Shown here: positions 53,746 through 63,861 of the stretch, piece after piece
How positions within the stretch are numbered: the first letter of the stretch is position 1
How the letters are laid out: the number at the start of each line of letters is the position of its first letter
DNA from: Schistocerca nitens
Lineage: Eukaryota; Arthropoda; Insecta; Orthoptera; Acrididae
NCBI RefSeq assembly: GCF_023898315.1
Contig: NC_064621.1
Location: forward strand, 134,476,521 to 134,540,520
Direction: 5' to 3'
DNA length: 64,000 nucleotides
The notes under the pieces: model-generated
The model's database searches: none
Told to the model about the DNA's origin: nothing
Seen by the model: only the letters and a program-made list of their open reading frames with translations
Program-made: the position numbers and the translations under genes

Positions 53746-55032
53746 AAGCTGATATCTGAGTAGCCGAGATTCAAATTCCGCTAACTGCATGACAGCTGAA
53801 ACAGATAATAGCGAAAATATCACTCTAGCCAAGTTATTAAAGGTGAACTCTTCATTTCTTTTTTTGAAAGCAAGTAAAAAGATAATTAATTACTCGGTAT
53901 TAATGGCTGAGATACGCGATAATGTTTTATACGTTAAAATCTTAAGTGAAATATTGAAGTAACGTTTTTTGCACCCAGTTTATGCAGTTATCAGGTTTTG
54001 CTAACGCAACGATCCAATTATGAAACAAACATTCGGTTGCAAAACCCACTATTCGGTGATATGTTAAGAATGACAGAAGGATGGAAATTAATTATTGCGA
54101 AGGTAACAAAATATGTTTTATTTGAAAGCGAAGTCTGAAAGTTCAACAAAATTGGCAAATAAAAACACGAAGGTGACATTATTTTACCAGGAAAAACTGA
54201 CTTATTTAACATCAAAACGAGAACAGAAATGAATATTCATCATTAGGTTATTTTTAAATACACGATCGTGGTTTGAACATCACAAGATATTGTAGAAAAT
54301 GATATTAGCATATGTCATAACAAATAGTGTCAACGCAGTTTTCATTGCATAACATTACCTTACTAATACATTTCATGTTCTTATCTTTGTGTTTTGGAAA
54401 CATTTCTTTGCCACTGAACACGACGCCGCTTCCTTTCCCGGGAGGAATCGTCGTTCTCGTCATTTCCAAACGATTACTATGGGTTCGATTTCTTGCTGAA
54501 TTCCTATTATTCCGATTAGTCCCACTTCCTTTGTACCATCTTCGTCATTTAAACTGCCCACAAAATCACTAATTTCTTTCAAAACACTCACGTTAATACG
54601 TCAACAGATTCACTGTTGACCAGTTGAACTGTGCTTTACCGGCGTATATTTCGACAACGCATCGGCAGCGAGAGCTTCACCGTTGGTTACGCGTTCGCTA
54701 AAGCGCGGCCATCCTAACTCTGAATAAGAAAAGTATCTCTTCCAATCCTAACAAACTGAAATATACCTTTGAGTGTCTAAGGTAGATTGGTAAGTCTGAT
54801 ATCAGTTGGCGTGATTTGCATCGGACTTGAAACAGCTGTTGAACTTGGCGGATTTTGTAAACGTTGGACATTTAGCGACCTTTTGCACCCGAAGAGAATG
54901 TGCAGTTAGCGGCTTTTGCAACTAAACACGATTTTCTACATCCATTTTTAACGGTTTATAGCGGGATTTGCAGCTGAAACCTATTCCACCGTTTAGGCGA
55001 TGAAGAAATCTACACAGCAGTGTGCTCATGTC
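53746..55032. other. No gene seen (1.3 kb)
   Basis: AT-rich to 54600, then mixed. An 81-codon frame at 54327-54572 begins with hydrophobic residues but has no other support. Confidence 0.4.
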
Positions 55033-55044
55033 AGAATCGACAAA

Positions 55045-55238
55045 GCCGGCCGCGGTAGCCGAACGGTTCTAGGCGCTTCAGTCCGGAACCACGCGGCTGC
55101 TACGGTCGCGGGTTCGAATCCTGCCTCGGGCATGGATGTGTGTGATGTCCTTAGGTTTAAGTAGTTCTAAGTCTAGGGGACTGATGACCTCCGATGTTAA
55201 GTCCCATAGTGCCTAGAGCCATTTGAACCATTTGAACC
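55045..55238 (+). mobile_element. SINE family 1, full length
   Basis: 12-bp duplication AGAATCGACAAA at 55033-55044 and 55239-55250. The 3' end has TTTGAACCA twice in tandem, a small 3' expansion. Confidence 0.93.
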
Positions 55239-55265
55239 AGAATCGACAAAAAATGCCTTTAGCGG

Positions 55266-55648
55266 CTTTTACGTCTGGGCTACTCATTTATACTCAGGTG
55301 ATTAACGTGGAAAGGTTTCCGGTGTGGTTACGGCCGCAATACGGGAATTAACACACTTTGAATGCGGAATGGTAGCTGGAGCTGGAAGAATGGTACATTC
55401 CATTTTGGAAGTCGTAAGGAAATTCAGTATTCCGAGAACGACAGTGTCAAGAGTATTCCGAGAATACAGAATTTCAAGCACTACCGCTGAGCACGGACAA
55501 CGCAGTGGCCGATGTCCTTCACTTAACGACCGAGGGAAGCGGTGTTTGAGTCGAGTTGTCAGTGCTAACAGACAAGCAACACTGCGTGAAATAACTGTAG
55601 AAATCAATGTGAGACGTGCGGCGAAATTTGCCGTTATTGGGCTGTGCT
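55266..55648 (+). pseudogene. Tc1-like (family S) transposase N-terminus
   Basis: Translation AAIRELTHFECGMVAGAGRM and RKFSIPRTTVSRVFREYRIS, then LNDRGKRCLSRVVSANRQAT, is the helix-turn-helix half of the family. It ends abruptly at the family 3 SINE head. Confidence 0.75.
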
Positions 55649-55900
55649 TCGCAGCTCGTGGTCTTGCGGTAGCATTCTCGCTTCCCGCGCACGGGGTCCC
55701 GGGTTCGATTCCCGGCGGGGTCAGGGGTTTTTCCTGCCTCGAGATGACTGGGTGTTGTGTGTCTTTCATCATCATTTCATCCTCATTCACTCGCAAGTCG
55801 CCGTAGTGGTGTTAAAGAACTTGTGGAGCGGCGGCCGAACCGCCCCGCGAGGGGTCTCCCGGCCACCAATGCCATCCATATGCCCATCATCAATTGGGCT
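55649..55900 (+). mobile_element. SINE family 3 with its own tail
   Basis: Head CGCAGCTCGTGGTCTTGCGG, box B GGGTTCGATTCCCGG, linker GAGATGACTGGGTGTTGTGT, TCATCATTTCATCC, then GGCGGCCGAACCGCCCCGCG and CCCGGCCACCAATGCC. Shows the native family 3 tail, unlike 27815 and 30459. Confidence 0.8.
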
Positions 55901-56370
55901 GTGGCAGCAGACATCCAAAGAACAGCGGCGCTTTTCCTCACAGATTCCTTTAGCGCGAAAGCGTCGCGATGATACTCATCCATTTCCTGTGACATACGCT
56001 ACAAGACAGATGCTGTGTCTAATTGCGTGGTTTTCTATAAAAATTCCGAGAGCTTACATCAGTAGAAGAGTAATCAGTATACTGCTTCCTCATCTTTTCT
56101 TGTGGTTGTTGCTGTTGTTGTTACTGCCGTTGTTGTGGTGATGGCGGTTTCCCTTCCGAAGACTGGTTTATTGCAGCTCGCCAGTTTATTCTATCTTGTG
56201 CAAGTCTCTTCTAACATGAAGATAAAATTTGAGAGAATGAAGTCCACACGGGGCTTAGGAACAGTAGTTCTTTCAGCGCACCATTCGCGGCTGGAACAAG
56301 AATGGGGGATTGGCAGTGGTACACCAACTACCCTACACCACAATCCGTAAGATGGATCGAAGAATACACA
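55901..56370. other. No gene seen
   Basis: TTG/TTGTTG-rich patch at 56098-56135; otherwise unassigned. GGAACAAGAATGGGG near 56290 resembles LINE 3' words but is too short to call. Confidence 0.35.
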
Positions 56371-56499
56371 GGGTGCTCGGAAATTTCCGTTACAAACTTC
56401 TAGGACTTGTAGAAGGGTGTGAGTACATAAAATCGTAACTAGTGAACCATATCCGGAAATGTACCGTTACCGTACTACAGCCCTTTGAAAGCATGTTTG

Positions 56500-56693
56500 G
56501 TTCAAATGGTTCTGAGCACTATGGGACTTAACTTCTCAGGTCATCAGTCCCCTAGAACTTAGATCTACTTAAACCTAACTAACTTAAGGAAATCACACAC
56601 ATCCATGCCGGAGGCAGGATTCGAACCTGCAATGGTAGCGGTCGTGCTGTTCCAGACTGTAGCGCCTAGAACCGCTCGGCCACCCCGGCCGGC
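56500..56693 (-). mobile_element. SINE family 1, full length
   Basis: 13-bp duplication GAAAGCATGTTTG at 56487-56499 and 56694-56706. Minus-strand head GCCGGCCGGGGTGGCCGAGC. Confidence 0.93.
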
Positions 56694-56841
56694 GAAAGCA
56701 TGTTTGCTAAGTACGTTTGCAACATGGTGCTCATGTAGGGGGGAGGGGGTTACGTCGGGTTCTCTGACGTCATTTGACGTCTGTCCTATCCCTGTGATCT
56801 GATTCGAGTCTCATTCACGTGTCTGTGAGTATTAGAGCAAC

Positions 56842-57370
56842 ATGGTTGAGTACGCATTTGCAGAATACACCAACATGATCCTTCTGTACGGCGAAGTTCC
56901 CGGTAATGGAAGAGCTGCTCGTCATCTTTATCAAGATCGTTATCCACAACTTTCGACTCCATCGCATACCCTTTTCGCCGCAATTAAGCAACAGTTTCGA
57001 GAGAGATGTACCCTGGTCAGGCACGACTGTGGTGCTCCAAGAAGACACCGTACTCCCCGCCTTGGAAGAGGCTGAGCCGGCCGGAGTGGCTTGCGGTTCT
57101 AGGCGCTACAGTCTTGAGCCGAGCGACCGCTACGGTCGCAGGTTCGAATACTGCCTCGGGCATGGATGTGTGTGATGTCCTTAGGTTAGTTAGGTTTAAT
57201 TAGTTCTAAGTTCTAGGCGACTGATGACCACAGCAGTTGAGTCCCATAGTGCTCAGAGCCATTGGAACAATTTTTTTTTGGAAGAGGCTGTACTGGATCA
57301 TTTTGAAGAGAACCCGCCAACGAGTACACGAACAATTCCGCGTGCACTGCACGTTGCTCCCATAACCTTC
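56842..57370 (+). pseudogene. DUF4817-type helix-turn-helix transposase fragment, split by a SINE
   Basis: First half MVEYAFAEYTNMILLYGEVP, then GRAARHLYQDRYPQLSTPSH and AIKQQFRERCTL, aligns in plan with the N-terminus of the transposase at 49484-50526 (MYGLARGN, RLYRDRFPERR). After SINE1 the frame resumes EEAVLDHFEENPPTSTRTIP and stops. The catalytic domain is absent, so this is an internally deleted derivative. Confidence 0.75.
57075..57277 (+). mobile_element. SINE family 1, full length
   Basis: 13-bp duplication TTGGAAGAGGCTG at 57062-57074 and 57278-57290. It splits the DUF4817 frame after ALEEA. Confidence 0.93.
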
Positions 57371-57547
57371 TAGTATGTTCCAGATGGTCGACAACTACAC
57401 CCATACTACTCCAACACTGCATGCCACCTGTAACACTCACAGACGTGTGAAAGAGGTTCGAATCAGGTCAGAGAGGTAGGATATACATCAAATGACATCA
57501 GCCAGTCCGATGTAAGCAGTCGCACGTCCTACCATGACTACCCTGTT

Positions 57548-57760
57548 TCTGCGCGGAGTGACCGCGCGGTTTCAGGCGCCATGTCACGGATTGCGCGGCC
57601 CCTCCCACCGGAGGTTCGAGTCCTCCGTCGGGCATGGGTGTGTGTGTTGTCCTTAGTGTAAGTTCGTTTAAGTTAGATTAAGTAGTGTGTACGCCTAGGG
57701 AGCGATGACCTCAGCAGTTTGGTCCCATAGGATCTTACCACAAATTTCCAAATTTTTATG
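57548..57760 (+). mobile_element. SINE family 2, near full length
   Basis: Head GCGCGGAGTGACCGCGCGG, GGTTTCAGGCGCCATG, box B GGAGGTTCGAGTCCTCCG, linker GGGCATGGGTGTGTGTG, tail TTAAGTTAGATTAAGTAGTG and GATGACCTCAGCAGTTTGG. This is the clearest copy of family 2 in the window. Confidence 0.85.
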
Positions 57761-57816
57761 TACTCACTCTACTCTGCAAATTCTAGAAATTTGTATCGGT
57801 GATTTCCGAACAACCC

Positions 57817-59430
57817 ATTGGTATAGATTTAGTACGTCGATTGAGTTTGCAAGATCCCCTCGCTTCTAAACTGATACTATTATTACTCAGCTTAGCTGCG
57901 AGTCCGTAGAGGGTGATACATGTGACGTACAGTATAACTGGTCAGCATTTCCACCCGGGATTTGCGAGTGTTAGTCGGACCTTCCTTGATCCGCCTTGGT
58001 GGGTCCTGTCGTCGGATTTCCTCCTGCCTGTGCGCGGTGCAGCTCTCGTAAATGTCGTCCCGTGCAGATTCTTTATTGGCGCATTGGATGTCTCTGTCGG
58101 TGGAAGCTAATTATCTGAAATTGCTGTCGATGGTCTTCGGGGTATCTATTTACTCGAAATTAACATTCAGAATGCCGTAATATCACTTTTATTCCTATTA
58201 GATCAATAATGAAACACTCATTCACAAACTACTAGTAACCGAGAGCATGGCTACCATCGAACAAGACAGGAAGAGCTCTTAACGGCGACTGCCGACTTTG
58301 GCGCGCAGTCCGTATCTCTTACTAGTTTCATGACAGTTCGTGGATTTCCGGTCAAGTTCGTACTTACTACTGAACGGTGGTGAATTTTAACGAGGCAAAA
58401 TTATGATACATAGTTTTAAACATCCAGAGGCTCCTCCTAGTATTCTTGTTGTCATAAATGACTTTGATTATTAAATATAAATAAACAAAATCGGTGACTT
58501 TGGTGCCAAGATGGCGGTACTTCCCGTCATGTATATTTCCCAGGCTGACGCTTGTTGCTACCGTCCAGCGCCGAGCCCCACCCCACTACGCGCGACATAT
58601 GGTCGCTTCGTCACCTAGCCAGCCAGCGTGGGAAATGCTCCCCGACTCTTGGCCGGCTACGGACTACAGCACTTCCTAACTATCGTGAATCCATCAATAA
58701 GAGACAATAATTTATGAAAACTCGTAAAAATGTCTTCCTGACGTGAGAGGCACCTTACAAGTTGTGGCGGTGATACAGTAGGTGGGAGCCAAGTAAAAAA
58801 CTGAAGCCTTCATAATGTAGGTTTGTGAATTCTTTACTTCACCAGGAAATGATTTCCGTTGACAAGTAATCAAAGATGCCGTAGACGTGTGGCAGGTAGT
58901 GAGCCGTCCAGTGACTATTCGCAAGTCTCCTTTATGGTTTCTAAAGAGCGCGAAGATTCACTTATTACACTGAACGAATGCGTCGCCCTTGACATAACCT
59001 GTTTGTTCGCGTGAGCGTGACGACGCGAGGGAGCGGTGAGGAATGGCTGAGACGGCTGTGCTACTGGAGCCACGCATCAGCGGACGGGAGCGTACGGCGG
59101 TGCGCGGCACAGTCAACAGGCTGCAGGCATCGCGATAAGCGGCCCCGGCTCTGGCTGCCGCCGCCCCTGCAGGCGGTCTAGTCTGAGGGCTCCAATATAC
59201 TGGCGTGCTCGCTGCTCGCCTCTTTGGAATTCCCCGTTTCTGGAGGAGTCCGGCTGTAGCAAAAAACAGATGCACCAGCCCCAGCTGAAGTCGCTGCCTC
59301 TGTCCGCAGATGAGGTGTCCCCACTGAACGACACACTGCCGGACAGACTAAACGAGGTGGCGTAGTGATTGAAGCACTAAAGGCAACAGCCCAGCGCCCT
59401 TTGCTTGGTTTTTCCTACACACGGATGTGA
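57817..59430. other. No gene seen; GC-rich 58980-59350
   Basis: The stretch 58980-59350 is CpG-rich with GCCGCCGCCCCTGCAGG. Frames here are short and without domain evidence. It may be the 5' region of the following LINE or unrelated. Confidence 0.4.
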
Positions 59431-60890
59431 GATGATCAAAATTACAGACCAATATCCTTAACATCATTTTGTTGCAGGATTCTCGAACATATTCTCAGTT
59501 CGAATATAATGAATTTCCTTGAGACAGAGAAGTTGCTGTCCATGCATCAGCACGGCTTTAGAAAGCATCGCTCCTGCCAAACGCAACTCGCCCTTTTTTC
59601 ACATATCTTTCGAACTATGGATGAAGGGTATCAGACGGATGCCATATTCCTTGACTTCCGGAAAGCGTTTGATTCGGTGCCCCACTGCAGACTCCTAACT
59701 AAGGTACGAGAATATGGGAGTGGCTCCAAAATATGTGAGTGGCTCGAAGACGTCTTAAGTAATAGAACCCAGTACGTTGTCCTCGATGGTGAGTATTCAT
59801 CGGAGGTGAGGGTAACATCTGGAGTGCCCCAGGGAAGTGTCGTAGGTCCGCTGTTGTTTTCTATCTACATAAATGATCTTTTGGATAGGGTGGATAGCAA
59901 CGTGCGGTTGTTTGCTGATGATGCTGTGGTGTACGGTAAGGTGTCGTCGTTGAGTGACTGTAGGAGGATACAGGATGACTTGGACAGGATTTGTGATTAG
60001 TGTAAAGAATGGCAGCTAACTCTAAATATAGATAAATGTAAATTAATGCAGATGAATAGGAAAAAGTGTGGTGTCACCGCCAGACCTCACACTTGCTAGT
60101 TGGTAGCCTTTAAATCGGCCGCGGTCCATTAGTATACGTCGGACCCGCGTGTCGCCACTGTCAGTGATCGCAGACCGAGCGCCGCCACACGGCAGGTCTA
60201 GAGAGACGTCCTTGCACTCGCCCCAGTTGTACAGCCGACGTTCATAGGAATGGTTCACTGACAATCACGCTCTCATTTGCCGAGACGATAGTTAGCATAG
60301 CCTTCAGCTACGTCATTTGCTACGACCTAGCAAGGCGCCGTATTCAATTGATATTTATATTGAAGCATGTACAGTCAAGAGCGATGTACTCCAAATATGG
60401 ATTAAAGTTAAGTGTTACATCATCTACGTACTTTATTTGCAATTCTCAAGACATTGTCCTGTTCCAGACCTCACGCCAGTCTGGGTGTAATTAAACGCGT
60501 GCATTTCGGCCTCCTCTAGCAACACGGTGTTGGCTCTTCTGCCAACACTACAAAAAGAATCCCGTAATGTATGAATATACCATTAATAGTGTAGCGCTTG
60601 ACACAGTCACGTCGATTAAATATTTGGGCGTAACATTTCAGAGCGATATTAAGTGGGACAAGCATGTAATGGCAGTTGTGGGGAAGGCGGATAGTCGTTT
60701 TCGGTTCATTGGTAGAATTTTGGACCACAAAGATAAGAGAGATTAGGGCTCGTACAGAGGCATACAGGCAGTCATTTTTCCCTCGTTCTGTTTGGGAGTG
60801 GAACAGGGAGAGCAGATGCTAGTTGTGGTACGAGGTACCCTCCGCCAAGCACCGTATGATGGATTGTGGAGTATGTATGTAGATGTAGAG
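59431..60890 (+). pseudogene. CR1/L2-like LINE reverse transcriptase, split by a solo LTR
   Basis: The frame 59509-60000 reads MHQHGFRKHRSCQTQLALF, DAIFLDFRKAFDSVPHCRLL (palm, first D), TSGVPQGSVVGPLLFSIYIN and VRLFADDAVVY with the catalytic FADD intact. It stops at 59998. Past a solo LTR (60067-60552) the same protein continues YTINSVALDTVTSIKYLGVT then a deletion after GRILDHKDKRD and a short C-terminal part. 3' end near 60890 with TGTAGATGTAGAG. Inactive because of the stop, the LTR and the deletion, but the best-kept copy of the family here. Confidence 0.85.
60067..60552 (+). mobile_element. Solo LTR, family LS, 5-bp target duplication
   Basis: 486 bp, TGTGGTGTCACC start and AACACTACA end, duplication AAAAG at 60062-60066 and 60553-60557. 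Contains CATTTGCTACGACCTAGCAA and an AATT-rich middle followed by AAGTTAAGTGTTAC. Same family as 19195-19681. Confidence 0.92.
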
Positions 60891-61015
60891 ATGAGACGGT
60901 AGTCCACTTGAACAGATCTACTTCCTTTTTTATACATGGGAGGTACCTGTGCTGTTTTACAGTCACATATCCGTTCAGGCAATCTGTAGGGAAATCTGGT
61001 CATATGTGAAGTTAT
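60891..61015. other. No gene seen
   Basis: Short unassigned stretch between a LINE end and a Tc1 fragment. Confidence 0.4.
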
Positions 61016-61175
61016 GCTGAGGTGACAAGTCACGGGATACCTCTTAACATCGTGTCAGGTACCCTTTTGCCGGCGTACTGAAGCCACTCGCCGTGGCGTG
61101 GATTCAACAAGTCGTTGGAAGTCCCCTGCAGAGAAATTGAACCATGCTGCCTATGTAGTGTTGCCATTGCAAGGT
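61016..61175 (-). mobile_element. Tc1-like (family S) 3' end fragment
   Basis: GCTGAGGTGACAAGTCACGG, ACCCTTTTGCCGGCGTACTG and GTCGTTGGAAGTCCCCTGC match the sequence at 4620-4738 and 14562 onward, and show the uninterrupted target site of the LTR element. Confidence 0.75.
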
Positions 61176-61854
61176 TTTGTGCATTGTAAGAGGTCCGAGA
61201 CTAAGGAATTTATTGCTAGCGCACTCGAGCAAATGTAATTTCGATGGATTGCTCACGCGCTGCCTGCGATATGTAAGCTATAAGAGCATCGCAGACCAGA
61301 GAGTAGTGTTGGCTGCAGTAAGAGCAGTGTCAGTTGCAGGAGGAGTAATTAGTAGCTAGCAGTCGTGTGTACGGATTTCGCAAGGCCGGTCGTGGGGAGC
61401 GATGGCGGTGCCTGAGCGATTAGTATAAGGTAAAAACAGCCGCGCGCATATGTAGTTTGTTACAACAAAATTTGTGCTATTGTTATATCAAGTCCCATGT
61501 AAATGTTTTAAAAAATCTTTTTACAATAATCTTCTTTATAAAATTAACTTTTCTGACAAGAATTCATTTTAATTTAAAGAATTTACTAATTTCTGCAATC
61601 CATGGTCATCCCAATTATCGTATAGAAAAATCAGTTGTTTCTTTTCATACATGACAAATTTAGCGGCCAGCATTGCACTGGGCTGTACCAGAAAATTTTT
61701 TTATAGGTGCAGATATTTACGCGTTATCTGGCGACTTCGTTGAGGTAAGAATTTTCAGTTTATTCAGAATGATTTTTCAGGGCCATGACGCTGCATTGCT
61801 GACGTCCAGATTTACCAGTTTACGTTCACAGTCAGTTAATTAATTAATTTATTT
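61176..61854. other. No gene seen
   Basis: AT-rich right half, nothing recognised. Confidence 0.4.
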
Positions 61855-62876
61855 AATCGTGTCTGAGCTACATCTGTAATTAATTAATACGCTATATATA
61901 CTAGATTACAAATACAAGTAAATGATAGTTATTCATTCATATATACATTCATGATCTTTACATATTGTAAGTCGTCATTATTGTCTAAAGCAAGGCTCAT
62001 ATCTCTCTCCAGTGTTCGGCACACTTCACTGCAGCGTCGTTGGCCAACCACAGGTCTTTGAAAGTGCATGGGGCCAGCAAAGATGGACAGGTCAGCAGGT
62101 GTGTCATGGTTTGTTTTCCTCCACATTGGCAGGGCTCTTCTTCGGCGTATCCCCACTTGATCAGGTTATCCTGTGATCTTCCCATTTGACATCTAAGTCT
62201 ATTTAGGCTCTTCCAGACTCTCCATTCCAATTGTGATCCAGCAGGAAGTTTTTCTTTAATGTTCCAACTTTTCAGGCAGCCTTTATCCAATTTCTGTTTC
62301 CACATTGCTTCTCTAGTTGTAGACTGACTTTCGGTTAGTGGACGTTCAACTTTTATGAAGTCTTCCCTAGATTTAAGTCTTGCCTCCGCTGGCTGATGTG
62401 CGTACAGGGGATGTCTTCTATCTTCGCACTGCCTGCTTCGTTCGGCCATCGCCAACGTTTGCCGTCTGATCTGTGGGGGGGCTATTCCAGAACACATATA
62501 AAGGAGATCACAGTTTGTAGGCTTCAGGCATCCCGTGATTAAACGACATGAGGCATTCAGTGCTGCGTCTAGCTTCTGAGCATGTGTCGATCTTCTCCAG
62601 ACGGGGCATGCATATTCAGCTGGAGCAAAGCACAATGCCAGGGATGATGCACGTAGAATTTCAGGGTTTGCTCCCCAGTGTGAGTTGGTAAGTTTACGGA
62701 TTATGCCGTTCCGTGTGTTGACTTTCACTCTAGTTTTCTCTACGTGTTTCTTGTAAGACAATGTTCGATCTAACGTGACTCCAAGATAAACTGGGTTTGG
62801 GCAGTGTTGAAGTTTAACTGAGTTCCATTCCAATTGTAATTATTAATCATTAATTAACAATACATACGTCTAAAAC
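61855..62876 (-). mobile_element. LINE fragment, 5' truncated
   Basis: Contains the 278-codon frame at 61997-62833 and an AT-rich 3' part on its left (TTAATTAAT words). The composite tRNA-like element begins 12 bp to its right. Confidence 0.65.
61997..62833 (-). CDS. Non-LTR reverse transcriptase C-terminal region
   Basis: 278 codons without a stop. PVYLGVTLDRTLSYKKHVEK is the usual word after the palm/thumb; ASSLALCFAPAEYACPVWRR, LDAALNASCRLITGCLKPTN and GIAPPQIRRQTLAM follow; the end has a Cys/His cluster CQCGGKQTMTHLLTCP that in related elements is a C-terminal zinc-like motif. The polymerase itself is not included, so this is not a functional enzyme. The first ATG is incidental. Jockey/CR1-like superfamily by resemblance; clade not determined. 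The open frame over this length implies a fairly recent copy. Confidence 0.75.
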   Translation of the reverse strand: MEWNSVKLQHCPNPVYLGVTLDRTLSYKKHVEKTRVKVNTRNGIIRKLTNSHWGANPEILRASSLALCFAPAEYACPVWRRSTHAQKLDAALNASCRLITGCLKPTNCDLLYMCSGIAPPQIRRQTLAMAERSRQCEDRRHPLYAHQPAEARLKSREDFIKVERPLTESQSTTREAMWKQKLDKGCLKSWNIKEKLPAGSQLEWRVWKSLNRLRCQMGRSQDNLIKWGYAEEEPCQCGGKQTMTHLLTCPSLLAPCTFKDLWLANDAAVKCAEHWREI

Positions 62877-62954
62877 GACATGTATTCACAATGAGATTTT
62901 CACTCTGCAGCGGAGTGTGCGCTGATATGAAACTTCCTGGCAGATTAAAACTGT

Positions 62955-63030
62955 GTGCCCGACCGAGACTCGAACTCGGGACCTTTGCCTTTCGCGGGCA
63001 AGTGCTCTACCATCTGAGCTACCGAAGCAC
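62955..63030 (-). tRNA. tRNA-like unit 1 in the array
   Basis: Minus strand: box A GGTAGCTCAGATGGTAGAGC, anticodon arm TTGCC-CGCGAAA-GGCAA, T arm CCGAGTTCGAGTCTCGG. Both Pol III boxes are good. Acceptor pairing is imperfect and position 33 is G. Confidence 0.4.
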
Positions 63031-63255
63031 GACTCACGCCCGGTACTCACAGCTTTACTTCTGCCAGTATCTCGTCTCCAACCTTCCAAACTTTACAGAA
63101 GCTCTCCTGCGAACCTTGCAGAACTAGCACTCCTGAAAGAAAGGATATTGCGGAGACATGGCTTAGCCACAGCCTGGGGGATGCTTCCAGAATGAGATTT
63201 TCACTCTGCAGCGGAGTGTGCGCTGATATGAAACTTCCTGGCAGGTTAAAACTGT

Positions 63256-63331
63256 GTGCCCGACCGAGACTCGAACTCGGGACCTTTGGCTTTCGCGGGC
63301 AAGTGCTCTACCATCTGAGCTACCGAAGCAC
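63256..63331 (-). tRNA. tRNA-like unit 2 in the array
   Basis: Same as unit 1 except for one base on the 3' side of the anticodon stem (CCTTTGGC versus CCTTTGCC on plus), which breaks one stem pair. Confidence 0.35.
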
Positions 63332-63738
63332 GACTCACGCCCGGTACTCACAGCTTTACTTCTGCCAGTATCTCGTCTCCAATCTTCCAAACTTTACAGA
63401 AGCTCTCCTGCGAACCTTGCAGAACTAGCACTCCTGAAAGAAACGATATTGCGGAGACATGGCTTAGCCACAGCCTGGGGGATGTTTCCAGAATGAGATT
63501 TTCACTCTGCAGCGGAGTTTTAATCTGCCAGGAAGTTTCATATCAGCGCACACTCCGCTGCAGAGTGAAAATCTCATTCTGGAAACATCCCCCAGGCTGT
63601 GGCTAAGCCATGTCTCCGCAATATCCTTTCTTTCAGGAGTGCTAGTTCTGCAAGGTTCGCAGGAGAGCTTCTGTAAAGTTTGGAAGGTTGGAGACGAGAT
63701 ACTGGCAGAAGTAAAGCTGTGAGTACCGGGCGTGAGTC

Positions 63739-63814
63739 GTGCTTCGGTAGCTCAGATGGTAGAGCACTTGCCCGCGAAAGGCAAAGGTCCCGAGTTCGAG
63801 TCTCGGTCGGGCAC
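63739..63814 (+). tRNA. tRNA-like unit 3 in the array, opposite direction
   Basis: Identical by eye to unit 1 in the reverse orientation. With units 1 and 2 it could transcribe convergently through the central palindrome. Confidence 0.4.
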
Positions 63815-63861
63815 ACAGTTTTAATCTGCCAGGAAGTGACATGTATTCAGTTAATTAATGA

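Larger units (their letters stand above)
56371..57816 (+). mobile_element. TIR element with DUF4817-type transposase fragment, carrying three SINEs
   Basis: Left GGGTGCTCGGAAATTTCCGT and right GATTTCCGAACAACCC are inverted copies, continuing inward with GAGTAC/GTACTC words. Inside are SINE1 (56500-56693, minus), SINE1 (57075-57277, plus) and SINE2 (57548-57760, plus). Removing them leaves about 0.84 kb. No target duplication seen. Confidence 0.65.
62889..63837. mobile_element. 949-bp head-to-head array of tRNA-like units with 12-bp target duplication
   Basis: Perfect duplication GACATGTATTCA at 62877-62888 and 63838-63849. Inside are two 301-bp units in tandem on the minus strand (starts AATGAGATTTTCACTC at 62890, 63191 and a short third start at 63492), then one unit in the plus direction (about 63517-63837). 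The centre (63492-63580) is an inverted repeat of GAGATTTTCACTCTGCAGCG. Each full unit holds one tRNA-like stretch and about 150 bp of constant sequence. Related to 541-774. Confidence 0.88.
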
